Assembly: GCA_029582165.1 (NCBI GenBank) | Contig: CM055889.1 | Location: 12,964,841-13,028,840 of the forward strand | Direction: 5' to 3' | Length of the DNA stretch: 64,000 nucleotides | Source of the DNA: Portulaca oleracea | Lineage: Eukaryota > Streptophyta > Magnoliopsida > Caryophyllales > Portulacaceae | Shown here: positions 34,114 through 47,106 of the stretch, in pieces | Layout of the letters: every line of letters begins with the position of its first letter | How positions within the stretch are numbered: the stretch's first letter is position 1 | Program-made: the position numbers and the translations under genes | The notes under the pieces: model-generated | Seen by the model: the letters and a program-made list of their open reading frames with translations, nothing else | Database searches by the model: none | What the model was told of the DNA's origin: nothing

Positions 34114-36078
34114 ATGGCTACTTCAGAGGAAGAGGTAACGAGGCTGTATAGAATTCAGCGAACAATAATGCAAATGCTGAATGACAGAGGCTATATTGTG
34201 GCAGACCATGAACTCAACATGTCAAAACAACGGTTTATAGATAAATATGGAGACCACTTGAAGAGAGACTCCCTTTCTATTCAAAAGGCCAAACGTAATG
34301 ACAGTTCTGACCAGGTATTCAATGGATAACACTATTTTCATAAAATAAAAATTGAAGGTTATGATACTATTTCTTTCTCCCAATTATAAAGGTGGAGTCT
34401 GAAAGGGTTGCTTCATAATATAATTTGCTGTTCTTAAGCTCCTACATCTTACTGGTTGCTTGGCTTTGTTTTTACTCTACAGATATTTGTTTTTTTCCCT
34501 GATGAGGCAAAGGTTGGTGTGAAGACAATAAAGAATTACACCAATATAATGAAGTCAGAAAATGTGCCCAGAGCTATTTTGGTGGTCCAGCAGAACTTGA
34601 CTCCCTTTGCCAAGACTTGCATTAGTGAAATATCATCTAAATTCCACTTGGAGGTTTTTCAGGTCAGTTTCAATGTTCACTATTCCTTTCATTTTTATTA
34701 TTATTTTGATCTGGAATTGCTCCCTTCTCCCCTCCCAAAAAAGTTGCTAAATAGATACAAGATATGGCAAGCTTAATTCTAGAACTTTGCAGTAAATGCA
34801 GCCATCTGTAAACACAGTACGCTTCTTTGTTGATTTGTCATAAACCCATCCTAGATCCCTTTCTTGTGATAGGTATCTGATGTTTTAAAGCTTTATCTCT
34901 AGTGTGTTGTCACTATGGCACCTATAAACTACCTGTTAGAAAGTAAACTTTTTCTTGCTTAGATTATCCCCTTATGGCTTTCAAAGTCCAGTTGCTAATC
35001 TGCTGGAAAGATTAGTCGCCGGTTGGATTAAACCATGGCCATGTGTTTACTGCCATTGTCACTGATAAAAATCAGAAGGGAAAGATATAAAGTCTCTTTC
35101 CATTGGACGTGATATGGGCTTGGCGGGGAATGAGCAAATCCCAGTTCCACCACTTGTATTTTACTACAGCAGCCTGTACATCATAGTTGAGCATTATTTT
35201 TTCCTGCTGATACATGTTCTTTTGTTACTACCTCAGGAGGCAGAGCTATTGGTCAATATTAAGGAGCATGTTCTTGTTCCAGAGCATCAGTTGCTAACAG
35301 ATGAAGAAAAGAAGACCCTGCTCCAGAGGTACACAGTGAAAGAAACACAGGTCAGTGAACTGATATCAGTACATACTTCGCTTTTAGTTGCATGGCTTCT
35401 AAACTGAAATCAAGCTTGGGAAATTGAAACTCAGATCATACATAAAATGCTGACATCTTGGTCATGTAGACTGGATTCTATGAGTTGGTGGATTGTTCAG
35501 ATTTCTGACTTGGAAAACTGTTTGTCCTGTGTTTAGTGTCTAGTGTCTACTACTAGCAGTTACCTTTGAAATCGGCAACTTTGGATTTGAAAGATGGGTT
35601 GGTTACTGGTTGGTATATGCACGGAGAGTAGCCACTTGAGAGTTGAGAGAATTATTTTGGGAGGTTGGATACTTTGGTTAAATGAACATAGTTTTGAATT
35701 AGGTCCAAGGATGTTCAGGTCCAAGCATGGCAATCACTTTGAATTGGTGTAAAGACGGTGGCAAATGGCTGTTTCTCGTAGTCATTTGGGTACTAGTTTC
35801 TGTGGAATGTATTGCTTAGTTGGCTCTAATGAAAGTAGTGCCCCAATGGTTCTTAGTAGTCTTTTTCATGGTATTGCCTTTTATGATTCACTGACTCCGG
35901 TTTCTTACCCCATTTTTTGTACATTGCGGTGCCGTGTGTGCTGGGAATTCAGCTACCAAGAATACAGATGACTGATCCGATTGCGAGATACTATGGGCTT
36001 AAGCGTGGACAAGTAGTGAAGATTATCCGCCCCAGTGAGACTGCAGGACGATACGTCACGTACCGTTATGTTGTATGA
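34114..36078 (+). CDS. NRPB5: DNA-directed RNA polymerase subunit RPB5 (NRPB5)
   Basis: Exons 34114-34314, 34483-34662, 35237-35350 and 35953-36078 join in frame, with every intron in phase 0, to give 206 aa, the usual plant size of about 205. The N-terminal eukaryote-specific jaw domain covers about residues 1-127 ([52 protein letters not shown]). The C-terminal domain, homologous to archaeal RpoH, covers 128-206 ([35 protein letters not shown]; ending [10 protein letters not shown]). RPB5 is shared by nuclear polymerases I, II and III and, in plants, IV; Pol V uses a distinct paralogue. The sequence looks like the common form. The start follows a spliced leader, and the gene converges with the MBD8-like gene 1.5 kb away. 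Confidence 0.95.
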
Positions 36079-36490
36079 GTTCTGCTGGCTCTCCCATGAG
36101 TATGATTTCGGAGCTCCGCCATTTGGATTGTGCCCTACTTGTGTTGTCATAAAGGGATTCTCTCCATGAGGTGACTGGTGCATGGTGTTTCTCCTGAGCT
36201 ATCTGAAAGGACATGCATGTATGTCATATCGTTTTGTAATAGTGTTGTCAGATGTATCATATACTTCCTAGTTCCTACAAATACAAACTTAGAGTGTTAG
36301 ATGTGAAAGAAGGCTGCGCAGCTTTTATAGATTGGAAATTTGTAGACTTATTCAGAGGGCTTCAAACTTTTCCATGAATTGGAATTTTGTTGTACAATGT
36401 AGATCTGTTCAAAGGGTTTCGACTGTTGGAAAATGTCACGGGAGTTGACTGGTTCAAATGTGCTTCTTCTGTGTACTTTTTGTTTATCTA
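36079..36490 (+). other. NRPB5 3' untranslated region and flank
   Basis: The 3'-UTR is likely to end within 36230-36300, an AT-rich stretch. Nothing else was seen. Confidence 0.4.
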
Positions 36491-36729
36491 GTCCATCCGT
36501 TCTATATTTATTGTTATAATTTTGATTTTTACGGTTTTCAATATCATTATATAAAATGTTATTAACAATTGCAATATTATACTTTTATGATAGTATTTTT
36601 CGCTACGAATCTAATAGTGGTAATTTTACATAGCAAATCATTGTATATATTGAAAAATTTATACTCAAAATTTTTGAAATTTGACTGCAAAATTTTCAAA
36701 GAAGATAATTAATGTGGAACAGAGGGAAG
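36491..36729. mobile_element. Stowaway-like MITE
   Basis: The left end GTCCATCCGTTCTATATTT and the complement of the right end CTTCCCTCTGTTCCACATT are inverted copies. Both are flanked by TA (36489-36490, 36730-36731), as in Stowaway (Tc1/mariner) MITEs. Confidence 0.55.
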
Positions 36730-36753
36730 TACCAACTATTCTTCTCAGTTTTA

Positions 36754-36989
36754 CTACCTCCGTTTTGTTTTATCTGTAGCCTAGGGAATTGTGGCAAAAA
36801 TTTTGACCGTTAATATCTTAATTTGTATAATGATTCATCATACAAAATTGATATCATTAGATTCGTAATAAAAAATACTATTAAAAAAGTATAATATTAT
36901 ATTTTTCTATAAAAGTTTTATATTAGAAATTATTGATTAAAAATTGGTACAGAAAACCATAAATGACAGATAAAAAAGAACGGAGGGAG
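36754..36989. mobile_element. Stowaway-like MITE
   Basis: The left end CTACCTCCGTTTTGTTTTAT and the complement of the right end CTCCCTCCGTTCTTTTTTAT share the Stowaway-like CTCCCTCCG core, with TA on both sides (36752-36753 and 36990-36991). It lies between convergent genes, as such elements often do. A further partial copy may start at about 37000. Confidence 0.7.
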
Positions 36990-37577
36990 TACTACTCTTC
37001 CATCCTATTTTAATTGTCAATAAAATATTATATGGTCTTGAATATTTTTCATTGATTGATATTTTTCTGCATAATATTTTGTCAAAAAATTACAGTATTG
37101 TACTCTAATGATAGTATTTTTGTTATGAATTTGATAGTAGTATTTTGCTACCACAACACAAATCCAGGGTTTTTTTTTGGTCGGAATGTTTCAGGAAAAC
37201 CGCGCAAGTAAGCAAGTAAAATTGCAATATGAAAGTGTAGGTACGTTCCAACTTCCAAGACAGTGTCCTGCCATTTTGTTCCTGGAGCTGTAATCATGTT
37301 CAGTATTTCTTGCCATAATGCACACCCTTTCTTAGCCTGAAACATGCAAATACTGAGAGGAAGCTCAGTGATAATATACTACAAAATTCAGCATATCCTA
37401 GAGAGTGAGAACCATTTCACATTACTTGGAGCTGAGGAAAAGTGTACAACACTCAGGGTGCAACTCCTTTTCTTGTCACACAAACTACCTGTACAGACTA
37501 TATACTCTCGAACAACAAAAGAAACAAGGGCAGAGAAGCTAAGATGACATGCTTATATATAGACAGAGTGCAACAAG

Positions 37578-40500
37578 TTAATAATAGTGATGATCCAAAA
37601 AGTTGGTTTCAAGACCATTGAATTGCTTCAAGATCTTGTTTCTGCAAGTTGGACACATGAAACCGACTGTATCAGGCTGCACTTCGATGTCAATCACCTT
37701 CTGGGCGAACTCTGCACCGCACCAGACACACACAGTAGGGGTTGCAGTTTCATGCGCTATGTCCATTGCAAATTCTGAGTGAGATCCGCACGGGGTGGCG
37801 AGGCCTAGCCCCCCCTGCGGACTGATTTCAAACCCCATTGATATTGCTGAGAGGGAGACGAAATCTTCCCCTGCCATCGCATTATACATCTGTGTCTCTG
37901 CTTCGTCCAACTTCATATACTCAGACGTGATCGCACTTCCAAGATTCTGTTCTAGACTAGACATGTTCTGTCTTTCCTGTTAGTAAGGATGGACAATGGA
38001 TTAATCTATGTCGTCGAAACAAGACGGTAACAAAAATGCATTTTAGGGAAAGATTCCTGCAGGAAGCAATGTCACACCGTCACAAGAAGAATACCCTGTT
38101 TCAGCTCCACCCTAAGTGGCCTTATCCCTGGTAATTCTTGACACAGATGTGGCTTTTGAAAGATAAAAGTAACCACATACCAAGAAATAAATTCTTGAAT
38201 GCTAAAGCATATTTCAAATTATAGCCTATGGAACATAATTTTGGTTGTGGGGGTAAGTAAGACTACAAACATTTCATCTCCCCCAAGCTGTGCCCTAGTT
38301 GTGGGGATAAGTAATGCCTTTTAACCCCCCCCCCCCCCAACCAAAAAAAAATCATGGGAATGCATGTCAAATTGTCAACAAGAAGGTCCATGTGCCGAAC
38401 GGAAGGAAGCACGCACAATGGCAGGAATGTAAAACCGAGCAAAACAAAATCACTTGCAACAGCAGGCCGTAACTTATAAAGTTAGAAGCATAAACTGTGA
38501 TGCCAGTTACCTTTTCTAATATTTCGTCAAATGGTGATGAACCATAAACAGTACCAAGTTCCTTGACATTATATTCTTGTGCGTGTTCTAACTCTTGTTC
38601 AGCTACACGATTAGAATTTGTCATTTCTTCAGCACCATCTGCTGCAGAAGCTTTCTCACTGTACAATAGATAATCAAGACCCAACATTCCTTTAGGTTCA
38701 TCCACAGAAATATTATTTTCGTCAGCAGCATATTCTTCCCACTCTACATTGCCACTGGTGTTTTCAGCATGGAGACCAGTTTCGGTACTGGGAACCATTG
38801 TTGACTCAAAGGTGAAAGATTGTTCATTTCTCTCTCCATCACTTCTCTTATCACGAGGATTCAGGTCTTCAGCCAAAGTTTTGCCTTCCATTTCAATGTC
38901 AGTAGGACTAGTACTTGAGGCTGTCATATTTGCACTACTCATAGATATCTCTTTCACTTCATCTTGTGGATTCAACTCTTTGGATGAACATACATGTTTA
39001 TCATCAACCTCGTGCGCTTCAAGCTCATCAACAAAAACACTTGAATCTTTCACTATATCTCTGTCGGCTATAGATATTTCACTCACCATATCACAAGGTG
39101 GATTCGACTCTTCAGAGGAAGCATTGTCTTGTGAATCTTGTCCGCTGTTCTTTTCAACTCCAGGTTCATCAGGACAAGCATCACATAACTCACTTGGCCT
39201 GTCCTGGGGATTCATATCTTCAGCCAAACTCCTGCCTTCTGTGCTGCCGTTTTCACGTTTCTCAATTTTGAAATCCACATCCATACCAGCAGAGTTCTCT
39301 ACCAAACTAACTTCGCCAACATTACTGACATTTGACAGAGAGATATCCTGAATTGAGCTTTGGGCAACTTCGATCAAAGCATCCATTCTTGAAATGCTAC
39401 CATTGGTGGTAGGCAACTGTTCCTTGCAAGATGGCTTTGCGGTGCCCATCACGTCAAGCACAGAAACCTCAGACCTTCTAGCAGAGCCCCTGACGTGATT
39501 TCCCACATGCCCAAGATAGCGCCGTCTTTCTTCAAATACCTTGTGACAAAACTGACACTCAGACTTCCCATCTCTAATGATTACTCCAGCTCCTACAGAC
39601 GAACCAAGCCGGTATTTCCTTGTAGTTTTCTGGTGGGATGACATCAAATGCTGCAAATATTTATCCTTCACATCAAAACTCACATTACATGGGCGACATT
39701 CATAAAGGTCAGAGACTTGGACATCTGGGAGATTATCAATGCCCAAAACAGAAACTTCCTTCTCAGGTTCAATGGGTACACATGCATTAGATACAGTTGA
39801 ACTGGGAATATCCAGCATGCAGTTGCCGTCCTCAGAATTTACAGTCATCGGCTGTTGGATCGTCGGCATATATAAAACATAACATGTCAATTCAAATAAC
39901 CCAATACAAAATTGGAGTATATTGCTAAAATCAACAAGCTTACTTTGTCTGAATCCACTCTTTGCCGATGATCCTGATGTTCTTCAACATCCCTTCTATC
40001 CCTCAGAACACTTGTGTCATTTATCCCAAAATAAGATTGCAAATATGATGAAACCTCCTTGCATGATGCAAGCTCTTCTCCTGTGGGACTTCAAGCATGC
40101 AACAGAGGATCAAAGAAAGCAAAATTAGGTCTTCTTGAGAGAGATCATGGTATATGTCACTATAGTTAGAGTATGAAACCATCATTAGAGTATTAGACCT
40201 TTCACCACCAACTTAAGCTCCTGTTAAGATGATTTCACACGGTATCAAAACCAAGCAAAATGAGAGGTCTCAAGTTCGAATCTCAACCACCCCATGATTT
40301 CCCATGGCATCAAAGCTTTTGGATTCTTAGCTTGATGATCAAGACCCATGAATGTGAAGTGTTTAACAATGGAGGTAAGCAACAAACCTGATGTATCGAC
40401 GACAGTACGGGAAGAATTTTCCAGCCTTCCTTCTAAGAGCAATGATGAGGTTCCAACCAACAGGCAAAGCATCACCCAACAAGCAAGCTTTGACAACCCT

Positions 40501-41106
40501 CCTCTTCTTCCTCCTACTACACCACTTACCATCCATGGCGGCCAACATTTCCAGAAGCTTCTCCTCACTATCCATCCCTGCCGCCCGCCTCCTCAATTCC
40601 GCCGCGAACGGACCACCGTCGTCCTCTCTATCCGCCATCAACGCCGCCAAGTCGACCACCTCGCCATTCCTGTTCACAATCTCAACACTCACACCATCAT
40701 CATCACCATCATTCTCTTCCCCAATTTCCTGCTCTCTTACAACATCAATCCTCTTCCTCTTCCTCTTGATGTCGCAATCACCATGGCTCCCCAATTGGAG
40801 GTAGTCTTTGAGCAGACTGACGATGAAATTGGACTCGGACTGTTCACGGCGGAGGAGAGAGAAGCCACGGCGGCGATGGCGGCGGCTGAGAGGGGAATCG
40901 GAGAAGGTCTGGTTGCGAGTGCTGGAGCTCTCGTTGAAGATAGAAGGGTCGAGGTGGAAATTAGGGAAGGGTGAGGCTGATGAGGAGGAGGAGGGGTTGG
41001 AGAGGAGGGAGAGAGAGTGGAGTTCGGACTGAGAGAGGGAGGACATGTCGATGGATGGGAGGAGGTTAGGGCGGAGCAGCGGTGGCTCCGACGACATCAC
41101 CGCCAT
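37578..41106 (-). CDS. MBD8: MBD8-like methyl-CpG-binding-domain protein with C2H2 zinc fingers
   Basis: Exons (minus strand) are 41106-40388, 40088-39944, 39851-38511 and 37976-37578, with good GT-AG junctions and in-frame joins. The product is 867 aa. The start ATG at 41106 has G at -3 and +4. The MBD lies at about residues 211-265 and spans the first intron (ALPVGWNLIIALRRKAGKFF, then SPTGEELASCKEV). Two C2H2 fingers follow: C340/C343/H356/H361 and C387/C390/H403/H407. The middle third is acidic, Ser-rich and probably disordered. The C-terminus has CVWC (818/821) and CPTC (843/846), a possible zinc ribbon. Residues 113-119 (IKRKRKR) could be a nuclear signal. Plant MBD8-type proteins are nuclear; binding to methylated DNA is not certain for this class. 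Exon 4 is separated by a 534-bp intron holding a 14-C run. Confidence 0.85.
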
Positions 41107-41287
41107 AACTGGTGGTGGAGAGAGAGAAAGAGAGAGTGAGTGTCTGTGTTGGGTGGACACCTGGGCGTTGATACTCGAAAGATACAAAGTGGAAAGTGAC
41201 GGAGACCTTTTTCAGCTCCTGTCTCACAAAATGGATTGATTTTCTTTATTTTTATTTTATCTTTATCCCTTTTCTTTTCTCAAGTTA

Positions 41288-41480
41288 CTCCTCCGTTCCA
41301 TATTATCTTTGAAAATTATATGATCAAAAATTTAAAATTTTATCAATAATAAAAAATATTATTATAAAAGTATAATATTGTAATTATTAGCATAATATTA
41401 TACAAAAAAAGCATCGATCAAAAAGTAACGATGAGACCATAACAGGCAAATATATAACAACTAATATGAAATAGAGTGAG
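41288..41480. mobile_element. Stowaway-like MITE upstream of the MBD8-like gene
   Basis: The left CTCCTCCGTTCCATATTAT and the complement of the right CTCACTCTATTTCATATTAG are flanked by TA. It lies about 180 bp upstream of the MBD8 start codon, so inside or next to its promoter. Confidence 0.6.
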
Positions 41481-41482
41481 TA

Positions 41483-42359
41483 ATATTTTATTCGAACAAA
41501 AATCTTGGTTATCATGGAATCTGTCCACGGGAGGTATCCATAAAAACCGAAAATTCAACTTAATTTAATTTAACTAGTTTGTGGCCATGCCCCATGGACA
41601 CGAATGTGTAATTTTAAGGTAAATACAACCAAAAAATTGAAAATATTACATTTGTTATTGGATTATTGTTAAAGTTGTTATAGTAATGTTGAGAATTATC
41701 TTAGAACAGAGATTGATAATCTAAATACTCAAAATATAAATATATATTATCCAAACGTTAAACATAGATCCAAAAAATTTGCATGATTGTCATTAAAAAC
41801 TAAAAATTTAAGTCTATAGTATTTTCTTTATTTGCACTAATGTTACCACTATATATTAGTGATTTAATTGTTATAATTATTTACTTCATTCCAAAGTTCG
41901 TAATTTAGATGGGGATAGGAAGATGATGGTACTCTGTAATCTAGCTTAAAAATGAGTTAGGAGTTTGAATATCGTCCTATATCAAAAAAAAAAAAAATTT
42001 GGTTTAATTCGCCATAATGTTTTTGTATACTTCGTAAATTATTTTTCATGAATTATTGAATACTTATATTTTGTCGTTGAATTATTCCATATTTTCTTAC
42101 AAATTTAAATTATACATATGAGCTTCTAAAACTTTCATAAGTAGATTACAATTGTTTGAATATTCCCCTACATCAAAACTCTCACAAGTAGGTTACAAAT
42201 GTTTAATAATAGATGTTATCATGTCAAAATGTGAACAAGTTAAGCCTTGAAACAAACGCAGACTCCAAAATATGAATCATTCTGACAACATTTTTTGTTT
42301 GACTAACAACCAATTCATATTTTCATATTTACTATTCCTTAAAAAAAAATTGAGAATTA
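41483..42359. other. AT-rich intergenic DNA
   Basis: No gene or defined repeat was seen. Confidence 0.4.
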
Positions 42360-42527
42360 CTCCCTCCAGTTTTTGTTAAGTGATGCCAAAATGCGTGTTG
42401 AAAACTTTAATCTTTAATTTTTCGATATATACAGTGACTCATCGTACAAATTTTTGATACCATTATATTTGTAGGAAAAGATACTATTAGAAAGTACAAA
42501 ATAAATAAATTCTTTAAATAGAGGGAG
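42360..42527. mobile_element. Stowaway-like MITE
   Basis: CTCCCTCCAG at the left and GAGGGAG at the right form short inverted ends, flanked by TA (42358-42359 and 42528-42529). Confidence 0.6.
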
Positions 42528-42529
42528 TA

Positions 42530-43313
42530 AGTGAAAACCTATGATTCTAGTTATGACATATTATTTTAGTTTATAATATGTATGTCATGTCCATCAATCA
42601 CATTTTACCAAGGGTTTCTCTAAAAAATAATAATTTCTTCTTCTAACAATGTGTGACATGTTAAATGGTAATATGTATGATACACTAATGAAACCTTATT
42701 ATATGCCCCTATTCTCTCATTCCATTACCTTCTTTTTTCCTCCCTTTGAGGGGAGGGAGATTGAGTAACAAATTTAGAACATGTGATAGAAATGTATAAA
42801 TAATACATACTTTTTTTTGGCCTTATATTCCTACAATTAATTGAACCATAAAAAAGTATTATAGAACAATTTTCCTTTAAGCTGGAGGGGGGGGGGGGTA
42901 GTAACTAGTTTAGAATATGCAATAGAGATGTGTAGATAATACATTCTATTTTCCCTTATATTCTCACAATTGATTGAACGATATAAACTATTACAAAACA
43001 ATTTTCCTTTGAACTTTGGGGGGGCTAGGAATTGAGCAATAAGGTTTTAAATGATGAAAGAAGAAAATAAATTAAAAGAATACAAAATAAGAAGAGTTAA
43101 TAAAGAATTATACCTATAAATTTTGGAAATATACTATATGGAGTATATTAGTATCTTAACATGTGCAATTAGTAATTTCATAGTTTGTGATGATGACAAT
43201 TTAGTGCCCTTTTTCTGTTTTTTTTTTTAATTTATTATATCTCAATAAGTAAAAAATAGTATGAAGTCAATTAGGAAGAATATTTTTATGAGTAGTTATT
43301 TGAAATTTAGTAA
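42530..43313. other. AT-rich intergenic DNA with a 12-G run
   Basis: Two related stretches (about 42740-42900 and 42905-43030) share AATTGATTGAAC- and ACAATTTTCCTTT-like words, a diverged tandem duplication of about 130 bp. A 12-G run lies at 42887-42898. No gene was seen. Confidence 0.45.
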
Positions 43314-43318
43314 TAAGT

Positions 43319-43569
43319 TGAAGATATTCAAGGAGCAGGCTTTCTTTGGGAGCAAATTCATTCCCTTTTCTTGTATTTCTCTTAAACAGAATACATATAT
43401 ATATATATATATATATATATGACAGTAAGGGAAGGTTGTTGGAAAAAGTTGTTGGGAATCCTAAAACTAGTATGCTACTTAACCTTGTACACAAAGGAAA
43501 ACAAAAACTATTTCAACAAAACAGAAAAACTATTGTTATAATTTTATTTCAACTGGGATTCGGTTAATA
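43319..43569 (-). repeat. Copia 3' LTR (left)
   Basis: It starts TGAAGATATTCAAGG and ends GGTTAATA on the plus strand. It contains an (AT)n tract at about 43390-43420, expanded relative to the other LTR. The open frames across it are not genes. Confidence 0.92.
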
Positions 43570-43580
43570 CTCCCCCTCAA
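43570..43580 (-). other. Copia polypurine tract
   Basis: On the minus strand TTGAGGGGGAG abuts the 3' LTR. It is the plus-strand DNA primer of the element. Confidence 0.85.
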
Positions 43581-46500
43581 GTTGGAGCATGGGGGTTGAT
43601 AATGCCCAACTTGGATTTTAAGTAGTTGAACTGGTCTCGACCGAGGGCTTTGGTGAATATGTCTGCAGGTTGTTCCTTGGTGTGTATCTTGAATAGTTTG
43701 AGTCCACCGTCTTCAACTTTCTCTCGTACAAAGTGACAGTCAATTTCTATATGTTTGGTCCGTTCGTGGTAGAAAGGATTAGTTGCAATATGTAGGGCTG
43801 CTTGATTGTCACAAAATAAAACCATGGGGTGTAGCGGGGGAATTTGCAGATCAGTCAGGAAGGATTGAATCCAAGTTAACTCGCATGTAGCTGCAGCTAT
43901 AGAGCGATATTCGTCCTGTGAGGAGGCGGGATCTGATGGTTGCTTCTTAGTCTTCCAGGATATAGGAGCTCCCCCAAGAGAGACAACATACCCTGTTAGT
44001 GATCTTCTTGTTGTAGGACATGCTCCCCAATCTGAATCATAATATGCAACTAACTGCAGGTTTGATGCCTTTGGTAAAAGAATTCCTTGCCCCGGAGAAC
44101 CTTTGATGTATCGAACTACTCGTTTGGCTGCTTCCATGTGTTCTTCCTTTGGGTTTTGCATGAATTGGGAAAGTATGTGGACAGCGTAGGTGAGGTCTGG
44201 TCTGGTTATCGTCAGATATATTAGTCGTCCAACAAGTCTCCTATAGGAGGTGGGATCTTGTAGATTCTCTCCTTGAGCAAGAGCAAGTTTATGATTCTGC
44301 TCTATGGGGAAGGCTGCAGGTTTGGCCCCTAGTAAGCCACATTTATCAACAATTTCCAAAGCATATTTTCTTTGGCAAAGAAATAAACCTCGTTCTCCTC
44401 GAGCTACCTCAATGCCTAGGAAATACTTTAAGGACCCTAGATCCTTAATGCTGAAGCATTTATCCAGATAAGTCTTGAACTTGTAGCATTCTTGTGCATT
44501 GTTAGTAGCAAGTATAATGTCATCAACATAAACAAGCAATGCCATAAAAACTTCATCTCTTTTATATGTAAAAAGAGAGTAATCAACGTATGACTTGACA
44601 AATCCATATTCACACAGTGTTGTGGATAGCTTAGAAAACCATTGTCTGGGGGCTTGCTTCAAGCCATAAAGAGATTTTCGTAACCTGCAGACTTTATTAG
44701 GTGTTGATGCTCCATAGCCTTGGGGTAGCCTCCTGTAAACTTCTTCGTCAAGATCTCCATGCAGGAAGGCATTATTTACATCTAGCTGATGCAAATCCCA
44801 TCCCTTTGCTATAGTTACCGATAGAAAACACCGCACACTTATTATTTTTGCAACTGGCGCAAATGTTTCATTGTAATCTATTCCTTCTTCCTGATGATCC
44901 CCGCGGATTACCAGTCTGGTCTTGTACCTTTGGATGGACCCATCTGCATTATACTTAATTCGATAGACCCATTTGCACCCTATTGGTTTCTTTCCTGCAG
45001 GAAGATCAACCACTTCCCATGTGCCTGTCTTGTGTAAGGCTTGCACTTCTTCGTCCATTGCAGTTCTCCACCTGCTATCAGTTATAGCCTCATGGAAATA
45101 TCTAGGTTCATCAACTTTCATGATGCTCGTGAGAAATTTGTTATGTGATGGAGAAAAATTTACACAGCTCACAAAATTATGCATGGGATAGGGTGTACCT
45201 GGGGTTTCTTTTTGGCAATGGTGAGCAGCAGTGACGGGATTTTTAGCATTAGCGTGATAGCAAATGTAATCATTGAGCCTAGCCGTCGGTCGTCGAGCCC
45301 GATCAGATCTGCGAGCTTCAAGAGCAGTAGGCTGAACACGTTGGGTCTGCTGGATGTCTATATTGCTTGTGTCCAGTGATATGGGAGCAACATCATCTTT
45401 CTTGGCCCAATCAACTTGTTCCTCACTTTGTAGAGTTTCACACATTAGCCCACTACTACTTGATCCAATGTGAACATTATTTTCACACAGCTCATTTTCT
45501 TCTGCCTCTTCCATTGTACCATTGAGAGAGGTACTGGGCTGGCCTGTCTCAAAGATTAGGCCTTGGTCCATCACTTCTCCTAAATCATCCTCAAAGACAC
45601 AAGGATTGCCACATAATGGTATCCTTGGTTTTTGATCCACCTTAGTTGTGTCCAAAAAAGGAAAATTGTCTTCCACAAATTTTACATCTCTACTTTCAAA
45701 AAATTCATGGGCTTCTAAGTCATAAACCTTCCATCCTTTCTTGCCCGGAGGATATCCAATGAAGACACACTTCCGACTACGAGGAGCAAATTTATCATTT
45801 ATTTTATTTCGAGCAAAGCATAAACATCCAAAAACTTTAATAGAGTCATAGTTTGGTTTTTCACTATAAACCAACTCATATGGGGTCTTTCCTTGCAACA
45901 CTTGGCTTGGTGTTCGGTTTATAAGATAGGTAGTAGTTCTAACACATTCTCCCCAAAAATCCAAAGGTAGGTTGGCTTGTAAACGTAGGGCACGGGCAAC
46001 ATTTAAAATATGTCTATGTTTTCTCTCCACCCGACCATTCTGCTGAGGTGTGTCGACACAACTAGTTTGGTGTAAAATTCCATTTTCAGTGTAAAATTCT
46101 TGCATTGTCCTAGACTTGAATTCTACACCATTGTCACTTCTAACCACCTTAACTGTCTTGCCAAATTGACGATATACCAATGCAATGAAATTTTTCAGCT
46201 GTTTTTCAGTTTCATTCTTTTTGGACATTAAATAAACCCAAACACTTCGACTGAAATCATCCACAATAGTGAGGAAATAATGAGCGCCACATGAAGTAGA
46301 AACTCTATAAGGACCCCATATGTCAACGTGAATAGTATCAAACAAACCTTTTGCATTATTCTTACTAGTAACAAAAAAATTCTTGGTTTAATTTGCTCTA
46401 AAACAAATATCACAAAAACCGTCATTTTCCATGACTAATTTGGTACCTTGCAAATATTTGTCTAGAAGATTCATTATTTCCTTTGATGGATGACCCAGCC

Positions 46501-47041
46501 TTTGATGCCAAAGTTGCCCGGTGCGAATCGCATTGACTTTGCTCTTCTCTGGAGGCTCTTTGTAGAAGTAAACCCCATCACTCTGCTTACCCGTACCAAT
46601 CAGAATCCCCGAGGTGCGGTCCTGTAAAATACAAGCATTATCATTAAATGTGGCTGTGCAATTTAAATCCTTACACAATTGATGAACTGAGATTAGATTA
46701 CATTTCAGGGATGGAACGAGAAGTGTTCGATCTAATTGTATATTATTTGATAGCATGACTTTTCCTCGCTTGTCCGCAATTGTTTTGGTCCCATTGGGCA
46801 GGTCGACCTCAACAGGTTGAATCTTTTCAATTTCTTTGAGGAGACTTGCATCACCTGTCATATGAGTAGAGGCCCCGCTGTCAATAAGCCACAGATTTTT
46901 TAGATTACCTGCAAAATTCACCATGGTCTTGTTTTGCTCAATCATGCCCAAAATCACTTGAACGTGATCTGGAGTAAAGTAATTCGTTGAGCTTGGCCCA
47001 TGATAACTGCGTTTCATGACTATGTTTTTGGGGGTTTTCAA
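43577..47041 (-). pseudogene. Copia pol: protease, integrase, reverse transcriptase, RNase H (one internal stop)
   Basis: On the minus strand the order is: aspartic protease (LWLIDSGASTHMTGD, near 46880), GAG-pre-integrase (LWHQRLGHPSKEIMN, about 46470-46520), integrase core with DIWG, DDFSRSVW and SDNGVEF, then reverse transcriptase ([31 protein letters not shown]; catalytic YVDDII near 44520), RNase H (EYRSIAAATCELTW) and the terminal ADIFTKAL. The order protease-integrase-RT defines copia. The only break is an in-frame TAA at 46388-46390, just after the CDICFRAN stretch. The 922-codon frame below it (46345-43577) is uninterrupted and ends at a natural stop before the polypurine tract. Confidence 0.92.
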
Positions 47042-47106
47042 TAGTGAATTAGGGATAATTTTGTGTGTGAACCTTGATTTTTATTCCAATTTCCCTATTA
47101 CACTTG

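Noticed and set aside
38749..39351. 200-codon plus-strand frame
   Set aside because: It is antisense to the large MBD8 exon. The real exon carries the zinc fingers and good splice borders.
40348..41032. Plus-strand open frames of 74-208 codons
   Set aside because: They are antisense to exon 1 of the MBD8-like gene and arise from its Ser/Arg-rich, GC-rich coding strand.
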